NCBI GenBank assembly: GCA_043763845.1
Contig: JAYULE010000150.1
Coordinates: 1 to 36,984 of the forward strand
Reading direction: 5' to 3'
DNA: 36,984 nucleotides
Source of the DNA: Pseudopedobacter sp043763845
GTDB lineage: Bacteria > Bacteroidota > Bacteroidia > Sphingobacteriales > Sphingobacteriaceae
Shown here: one piece after another, positions 32,104-36,984 of the stretch
Position numbering within the stretch: position 1 is the first letter of the stretch
Layout of the letters: each line of letters opens with the position of its first letter
Translations under genes and position numbers: made by a program
Notes under the pieces: generated by a model
Told to the model about the DNA's origin: nothing
Database searches by the model: none
What the model saw: only the letters and a program-made list of their open reading frames with translations

Positions 32104-32859
32104 ATGTTACACTCCTTAATCCTACTTTTTTCACTTTTTTATTACTCTTTTTATAAGCAACCTAACATCCCCGTTAAGGGCTATAAACTGCTTTGGTTTG
32201 ATGAATTTGATGCTAAACAATTAGATTTAACCAAATGGAATCACCGTGGTTTAGGTAAACGAGACGAGGCTTATATTACCCAAAATGCATCTACACTTAA
32301 TGGTAAAGGGCAATTGGTTATTGAAACGTATCTTAAAAACGATAGTATTTTTACGGGGATGATTTCTACGGAAAATATTTTTAAAACCACGTACGGTTAT
32401 TTCGAATGCAGGGTAAAGTTTAATCAAGCAGCCGGCACACTTTCGGGGTTTTGGCTTCAATCGCCACTAATAAATAACCCAATAGGTACACCCGAAACTG
32501 ATGGTGCCGAAATAGATATTTTTGAATACATACCAAATGCAAATACGGGTAGCGTTTCTCATACTTTACATTGGGGTGGTTACAGTGCCGCAAACCATAA
32601 GGTTGCAGGGCCAGTTTGGGGCAAATTAGGGCAAACAACCGATGGGTTTCATACCATTGGTTTAGAGTGGACGGAAAACAGCTATACCACTTTCGTGGAT
32701 GGTGTAATAACGTACACAGGTAACCATCACATATCTAAAAAACCAGAATTTATAGTTTTAAGTTTAGGTGTTAATGCTTTATCAGCGGGGCAGTTAAATG
32801 TAAATAGTTTACCGCAGCAGCTAATTGTAGATTATGTGCGAGTGTATAAGAAAATGTGA
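32104..32859 (+). CDS. GH16 family glycanase (endo-beta-glucanase or galactanase type)
   Basis: The 251-residue protein has a hydrophobic N-terminus (about 1-16) that could be a signal anchor or signal peptide, though no clean cleavage site is visible. The GH16 domain begins LLWFDEFD (29-36). The catalytic motif is EIDIFE: nucleophile E136, D138 and acid/base E141. YGYFECRVKF, GFWLQSP, WTENSYTTFVDG and IVDYVRVYK are further GH16 strands. GH16 enzymes cut beta-1,3/1,4-glucans or marine galactans; the substrate cannot be told here. It sits between toxin-antitoxin genes and a glycosyltransferase run, so a role in polymer processing or prey glycan breakdown is open. Confidence 0.93.
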   Translation: MLHSLILLFSLFYYSFYKQPNIPVKGYKLLWFDEFDAKQLDLTKWNHRGLGKRDEAYITQNASTLNGKGQLVIETYLKNDSIFTGMISTENIFKTTYGYFECRVKFNQAAGTLSGFWLQSPLINNPIGTPETDGAEIDIFEYIPNANTGSVSHTLHWGGYSAANHKVAGPVWGKLGQTTDGFHTIGLEWTENSYTTFVDGVITYTGNHHISKKPEFIVLSLGVNALSAGQLNVNSLPQQLIVDYVRVYKKM

Positions 32860-32896
32860 TTTTTAGGTTAATTTGAGGGTGTATAATCTGAAATAG

Positions 32897-32924
32897 AAAA
32901 CCTATAAGGTTTTGGAAACCTTTT
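32897..32924. terminator. Hairpin between convergent genes
   Basis: Two overlapping hairpins are possible. AAAACCT and AGGTTTT pair around ATA (32897-32913), and AAGGTTT pairs with AAACCTT around TGG, followed by TT. The site lies between GH16 (plus) and a glycosyltransferase (minus). The T-tract is short, so termination is only likely. Confidence 0.4.
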
Positions 32925-32967
32925 ACGTTAATGTTTTTACGCCAAATTAGAAAAATTAGATTCTTTA

Positions 32968-33915
32968 CTAATCAACTTTAATTTTATGGTCAACTACAAA
33001 CGATTTTTTAATTAAAGTCGCACCTTCTACAGGCAGTTTTTTAACGTAGCTTACTAAGTTTTGTGCCCCGCCCACAAAAGGGAATTTAATTAAATTATAG
33101 ATAAAATTGAGCCAGGCTTTATTTCTGAAGCTTTTAAAAATTCTTATTTTACAGAGCCTGGTGTTATACATTTTTATCAAATTGTGGGCATTGGCTTGTT
33201 TTGATAATTTTAATTTTTTTATGCGGCGTAGGCAGGCTTTTTCTATAATAGCATAATGCCATTTAGTTGTTTCAGCTTCGTTGCCCGTAGTAGATATTCC
33301 GCCCTGGTGTATGCGGTAATAATATAAAGGCTGGTTTATAAACAAAATTTCGCCAACTTCTTCTAATAAATAATACAAATCTTGGTCAACAGCTTTTTTA
33401 TTATTTCGGCACAAGCCATTGGTTTTTAAATATGCACTTTTCTTAAAAGTTGCAAAATGGTGTATTCGGCCATCGCTAACTAAAAGATAAGGAGTTTCTA
33501 TGGGTAAAGCCCTTGGATATTCGGCAACTCGGTTTACCTTAAGCAGCGCATTACAAATATAGTGAGTACTGTGAATTAGGCTACATTGAATTTTGCTATT
33601 ATGCGCTTTAACCATTGTTTGTAAAGCATTGTGGTGTAGTGCATCATCTGGGTCTAAAAACCCTAATATTTCTCCGGTTGCTAATGTTGCGCACCTGCCT
33701 TTTGTGTAACCACAGCCAAAATTTTTGGCATTTTGGTAAATTTTTATGCGGTTATCTGTTTTGTAATTTTGCAAAACTTTTGCTACCTCATCGGTTGATG
33801 CATCATCAACTAAAATTATTTCCCAGTTGGAGTAAGTTTGGCTAATAACGCTTTGCAATGCTGCATCTAAATACTTAGCATTATTATAATGGGCTATCAA
33901 TACCGAAAAAAGCAT
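32968..33915 (-). CDS. Family 2 glycosyltransferase
   Basis: The 315-residue GT-A protein has FSVLIAHYNNAKYL, ILVDDASTDE, NFGCGYTKGRCATLATGEIL and metal site FLDPDDALH. It then has KAVDQDLYYLLEEVGE on the acceptor side. The C-terminal 100 residues are basic with one or two weakly hydrophobic helices. It is the last of the minus-strand glycan run, separated from the previous gene by 2 bases. Confidence 0.9.
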   Translation of the reverse strand: MLFSVLIAHYNNAKYLDAALQSVISQTYSNWEIILVDDASTDEVAKVLQNYKTDNRIKIYQNAKNFGCGYTKGRCATLATGEILGFLDPDDALHHNALQTMVKAHNSKIQCSLIHSTHYICNALLKVNRVAEYPRALPIETPYLLVSDGRIHHFATFKKSAYLKTNGLCRNNKKAVDQDLYYLLEEVGEILFINQPLYYYRIHQGGISTTGNEAETTKWHYAIIEKACLRRIKKLKLSKQANAHNLIKMYNTRLCKIRIFKSFRNKAWLNFIYNLIKFPFVGGAQNLVSYVKKLPVEGATLIKKSFVVDHKIKVD

Positions 33916-33917
33916 GG

Positions 33918-34949
33918 TTAGTTTTTAAAATATTGGTTTACTTCTGTAGCACTAAATTTATTGTTTAAAAAAACAGGTATTTCTTTTTTTATGTTCTCTA
34001 ACTTCGTTGCATCTTCAAAAATTTGAAGCAAGTTTTGGGTATCAACAGCCAAATTTCCGGTAAATATAAATCCATTTTTGCCGTTTTCGATCAATTCTAA
34101 AGTGGTATTGGTAGAGTTTGAGAGTACAATTTTACCTTTTTTTAAAGCAAATAATATGCTGCCACTAAACGGATAGTAAAATTTATAACTGTTAAAAAAC
34201 AAAGGTGCAAAAGTGGCATTATCAAAAACTCTATCAAGTTCGTTTTCGCTTAAATAGCCCAGATATTCAATATTTTTATGGTATTTAGTTTTTAATTTAT
34301 TAAAATAAGAAACTTCGTTACCCATTGCTTTGCCAACAACGTAAAATTTTACATTGGGGTGGGTTTGTAAAATATTTTGGTGTAACTGCAATGAATATTC
34401 TATGCCTTTGTTTTTCCCAATAAAACCTAAGTAAATAAAGTTGTTGTTAGTAGTTTTACTGTATTCAATTTTATCAATGTCTATAATATGAGGTAAATAG
34501 TACACATTTTTTAAATTGTATTTATTTTTAACAATGTTTACTCCTTTTTGCGATAATACGTAAACGTACTTTAGGTTATTAAGGTAAGGATTTATGGCAT
34601 TAAAACTATTTAAATAGAGATCGAAAAATTTAGATACTTTATTTAAAAAATGATTTTTAAATTCGTAAAACGGAAATTTAAATAGGGGAGGGTCATGTAG
34701 AGTAATGGTTATGTTTTTGTAGTTTAATTTAAGTAGATGTAATAAAATCTTGATTTCTTTTTTTTGAAACAGCCCTATTTCTAAATGGATATTATCGTTA
34801 AAAGATAGTAACGAAACTATATGGTTAAAATCGCCCGAGCTATCTAAAAATGTATAATTTTTTTGCTTTAAAACCAATTCAAAAAAATCGTTGGTGTATT
34901 TACAAATACCCGAATCGCCTATTTTGGTACCAATGTAAAAACTATTCAT
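33918..34949 (-). CDS. Family 4 (GT-B) glycosyltransferase
   Basis: The 343-residue protein has a GT-B layout. The N-terminal domain (GTKIGDSGICKYTNDFF, LLSFNDNIHLEIG, ITLHDPPLF) is divergent. The C-terminal donor domain has FIYLGFIGKNKGIEYSLQL, KFYVVGKAMG, IEYLGYLSENELDRVF and YPFSGSILFALKKGKIVLSN, ending NGFIFTG. These are standard GT4 positions, with the usual E-x7-E replaced by a serine-rich turn. Its start lies 13 bases after the stop of the gene at 34963. Substrates unknown. Confidence 0.85.
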   Translation of the reverse strand: MNSFYIGTKIGDSGICKYTNDFFELVLKQKNYTFLDSSGDFNHIVSLLSFNDNIHLEIGLFQKKEIKILLHLLKLNYKNITITLHDPPLFKFPFYEFKNHFLNKVSKFFDLYLNSFNAINPYLNNLKYVYVLSQKGVNIVKNKYNLKNVYYLPHIIDIDKIEYSKTTNNNFIYLGFIGKNKGIEYSLQLHQNILQTHPNVKFYVVGKAMGNEVSYFNKLKTKYHKNIEYLGYLSENELDRVFDNATFAPLFFNSYKFYYPFSGSILFALKKGKIVLSNSTNTTLELIENGKNGFIFTGNLAVDTQNLLQIFEDATKLENIKKEIPVFLNNKFSATEVNQYFKN

Positions 34950-34962
34950 TCTTTTTTGAACA

Positions 34963-35994
34963 CTAAACCATTTCGGCTAATGTAATTTTATTTATATTAT
35001 TTGCATTAATTTTTATGGTAGTTACCTTATTAATATTTGCTAAAATGCTTTTGTAGTTACATTTTATGGCTAGCAATTCTTTTATATATGCTTTATTCCA
35101 CAAAAAATAAATTTTTCGGCCATGTTTTTTTGGTGGCATTAGAAAATACTTTACCAATCTAAACATACTTAACATTAAGTGAAAGTACCAGTTTTTAATT
35201 AACTTATGAATTAAACCCGTACAAATATATGAGTAATAAAGGTTACGTATAGGGCCATCGGTACCGTTTGCAATAAAAAGATTTTTAATGTAGTTAAATG
35301 TTAAACGTTCTTTAGGTAGAAAATGGTAAAACTTTAAATTCTCGGAATAATATAATTTGTAACCCATTAAAACCATTGCATTTGTTAATTCTATATCGCC
35401 CGACGAGCTTAATTTTTTACCCACTCTATCTTTAAAAAATTGGGTGTACCCACTAACGTCTAACTGGTTTATAACCTCTTTTTTAAACACCAAACCAGCA
35501 CCGTATAAACAAAGTAGTTTACCGTTTTCTCTTACAATTTCTTGTGAACCTAGTGCAAAAGATTCGGCATATTCATCAAACCAATATGGTTTTTCGGTTT
35601 CAAAAACAGGCAAACCAATACCACCACAGGCTGCAATGGTACTATCGTTATTTAATATATGGTAAGCATCTGTTACATAGTTGGGCGAAAGCCAATTGTC
35701 ATCATCACAAAATAAAACGTAAGCATAATTTGCTTCAGCTATCCCTTTTTTACGGGCATTACCTAAACCAGGTTGTGCTTTGTAGGTACTTATTAAAAGC
35801 CAAGGCGAATTAAAACTTTCCCATATTTCTTTTGCATAAATTGCTGTTTCATCTGTAGATGCATTATCAACTATTATAAGTTCTACATTAATTTCTTTAT
35901 CTATAATTTGATGGGCTAAAGCCTTTAATGTTTTATAAAGCCTTGCTTTACTATTATAGCAACATATTACAACCGAAACGCCTTTATTTTGCAT
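34963..35994 (-). CDS. Family 2 glycosyltransferase
   Basis: The 343-residue GT-A enzyme has VSVVICCYNSKARL, LIIVDNASTDET, PGLGNARKKGIAEANY and metal site LFCDDDNWLS. SSSGDIELTNAMVLMGYKLYY follows in the acceptor region, and the C-terminal third is membrane-associated in character (FHLMLSMFRLVKYFL). I chose the ATG at 35994; a TTG at 36003 is also in frame. It lies 12 bases after the upstream transferase gene. Confidence 0.9.
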   Translation of the reverse strand: MQNKGVSVVICCYNSKARLYKTLKALAHQIIDKEINVELIIVDNASTDETAIYAKEIWESFNSPWLLISTYKAQPGLGNARKKGIAEANYAYVLFCDDDNWLSPNYVTDAYHILNNDSTIAACGGIGLPVFETEKPYWFDEYAESFALGSQEIVRENGKLLCLYGAGLVFKKEVINQLDVSGYTQFFKDRVGKKLSSSGDIELTNAMVLMGYKLYYSENLKFYHFLPKERLTFNYIKNLFIANGTDGPIRNLYYSYICTGLIHKLIKNWYFHLMLSMFRLVKYFLMPPKKHGRKIYFLWNKAYIKELLAIKCNYKSILANINKVTTIKINANNINKITLAEMV

Positions 35995-36006
35995 TCTTAC
36001 CAAATG

Positions 36007-36897
36007 TTAATAGCTTAAATCGTGAATATTTGCACTAGTATTTAAACTTGTATTTATAAATCTTACTTCTTTAATGTAGGTTTTTTTGTTCCTATATTTT
36101 AAGGGTTTATTTACAAAATTTCTATGCGAGTCAAAAAACCAACCCCACTTGTTAAAATATTTTATTGTTGAATTTAAATGATACAGCAATAATTTAGAGT
36201 TACGGTACGATTCTTTATTATAACAATGATAAATACTTTCGAAAGGGTAATAAACGGTATGTGCAAATTGGTTAATTCTTCGGCATAAATCGGTGTCTTC
36301 TAAATATAAAAAATATCTTTCATCAAACATACCCGATTGTGATAAAACACTGGTACGCATAAACATAAAGCAACCCGATAGGTTGGGTACTTTCATGGTT
36401 GCGTTATAATCTAAATGTTTTAGTTCGTACTCGTCTAAAACGTTTCTAAATTTATTTTTAATTTTTTCTGGAATAAATCTTCTTAAAAATAAATCGGCAG
36501 GTGAAGGAAGCTTTTTACACAAATGTTGAATTTCGTTATTTTGGTAAAAAACTTTAGGCATACTTAAGCCAATATCGTCGTTTTTTTCCATAAAATTAAA
36601 CATACCCTCAAGTGTATTTTCATCAAAACTTACATCGGGATTTAAAACTAAATGATATTTAGACAAACCCATAGCATTTTTAATTGCTATGTTGTTACCC
36701 CCACCATATCCTAAATTTTTGCCAGTATGTATATATTCAATATTTGGCTCATTAAATTGTTTTTGTAAAACAACAGGTGAGTTATCAATTAAGTAAAGTT
36801 TTGTTTTTAATGAGCAGTTTAAAAAACTGCTTATGGCTTTTTCTAATTTATCAATTGGGGTATTGTATAACACAATTGAGCAAGTAATATCATACAT
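36007..36897 (-). CDS. Family 2 glycosyltransferase (rhamnosyltransferase-like)
   Basis: The 296-residue enzyme has ITCSIVLYNTPIDKL, IDNSPV, NLGYGGGNNIAIKNA and metal site LNPDVSFD. The acceptor-side motif is MFDERYFLYLEDTDLCRRI (the ED of this branch), with SGCFMFMRTSVL before it. This is the pattern of rhamnosyl and related transferases of O-antigen loci. Its start overlaps the preceding gene's stop by 8 bases (ATGTATGA). Confidence 0.92.
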   Translation of the reverse strand: MYDITCSIVLYNTPIDKLEKAISSFLNCSLKTKLYLIDNSPVVLQKQFNEPNIEYIHTGKNLGYGGGNNIAIKNAMGLSKYHLVLNPDVSFDENTLEGMFNFMEKNDDIGLSMPKVFYQNNEIQHLCKKLPSPADLFLRRFIPEKIKNKFRNVLDEYELKHLDYNATMKVPNLSGCFMFMRTSVLSQSGMFDERYFLYLEDTDLCRRINQFAHTVYYPFESIYHCYNKESYRNSKLLLYHLNSTIKYFNKWGWFFDSHRNFVNKPLKYRNKKTYIKEVRFINTSLNTSANIHDLSY

Positions 36898-36984
36898 ATT
36901 GTTTATTTTTAGGTAAATAAATTTTTTCTTCGATTAGGAGCTTTAATTGCAATGCGGTTTTTTCCCACGAAAATTTTTGTGCTT
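36890..36984 (-). CDS. C-terminal end of a GT4-type glycosyltransferase (partial)
   Basis: Read on the minus strand, the last bases of the window encode AQKFSWEKTALQLKLLIEEK and ten further residues before a TGA that overlaps the next start. FSWEKTA is a common C-terminal motif of GT4 glycosyltransferases. The rest of the gene lies beyond the window. Short evidence, but frame, overlap and motif agree. Confidence 0.6.
   Translation of the reverse strand, partial: AQKFSWEKTALQLKLLIEEKIYLPKNKQYV

Noticed and set aside
1..36984. CRISPR array, tRNA, rRNA, insertion sequence or integrase
   Set aside because: I looked for regular short repeats, cloverleaf-like folds and transposase or recombinase motifs and saw none.

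Overview
The window looks like chromosomal DNA of a Bacteroidota bacterium. It is AT-rich and has few Shine-Dalgarno sequences. Several upstream regions carry the Bacteroidota -7 element TAnnTTTG, and the gene content fits (GH92, GH31, lipoproteins, Wzm/Wzt polysaccharide export). I cannot name a genus from the sequence alone.

Region 1 (1-13406) is mostly housekeeping. It holds the C-terminal end of a GH31 alpha-glucosidase, an ECF sigma factor with an overlapping membrane-protein gene, a SAM hydroxide adenosyltransferase, phoH, a GH92 alpha-mannosidase, a cNMP/CBS/DUF294 protein overlapping a membrane-anchored DnaQ-type exonuclease, a small DUF2892-like membrane protein and an M20 dipeptidase. 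The oddity is a two-gene module at 4085-5855, an AAA ATPase followed by a DUF4276 protein. It sits directly behind phoH and is followed by a second, orphan copy of the last 49 phoH codons. The two phoH ends encode almost the same peptide but differ at 17 of 150 bases, 16 of them silent. This is the footprint of a small island that entered the 3' end of phoH and rebuilt the gene. The ATPase plus TOPRIM-like partner resembles OLD- and PARIS-type phage defence pairs.

Region 2 (13456-30555) is a surface polysaccharide (probably O-antigen) locus. It has an ABC exporter (Wzm, and Wzt with a C-terminal glycan-binding domain), many glycosyltransferases, a GT11 fucosyltransferase, a DUF268 and an FkbM methyltransferase-like protein, and an MBOAT plus SGNH acetylation pair. 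The MBOAT gene is frameshifted as read. Four glycosyltransferases are paralogues of one StrF-like family and two more are paralogues of each other. A PemK/MazF-type toxin-antitoxin pair lies next to a truncated copy of the start of a lipoprotein hydrolase gene. A 26-27 base element recurs 73-78 bases ahead of three start codons.

Region 3 (30684-36984) has a HigB/HigA pair, a second RelE-type toxin-antitoxin pair whose toxin is frameshifted, a GH16 glycanase, and a tightly packed minus-strand run of glycosyltransferases that leaves the window. Together regions 2 and 3 look like a variable glycan-synthesis island with addiction modules and signs of recombination. The exporter recognises and exports a lipid-linked glycan built by the transferases and decorated with methyl, acetyl and fucosyl groups.

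No rRNA, tRNA, CRISPR array, integrase or transposase was seen.
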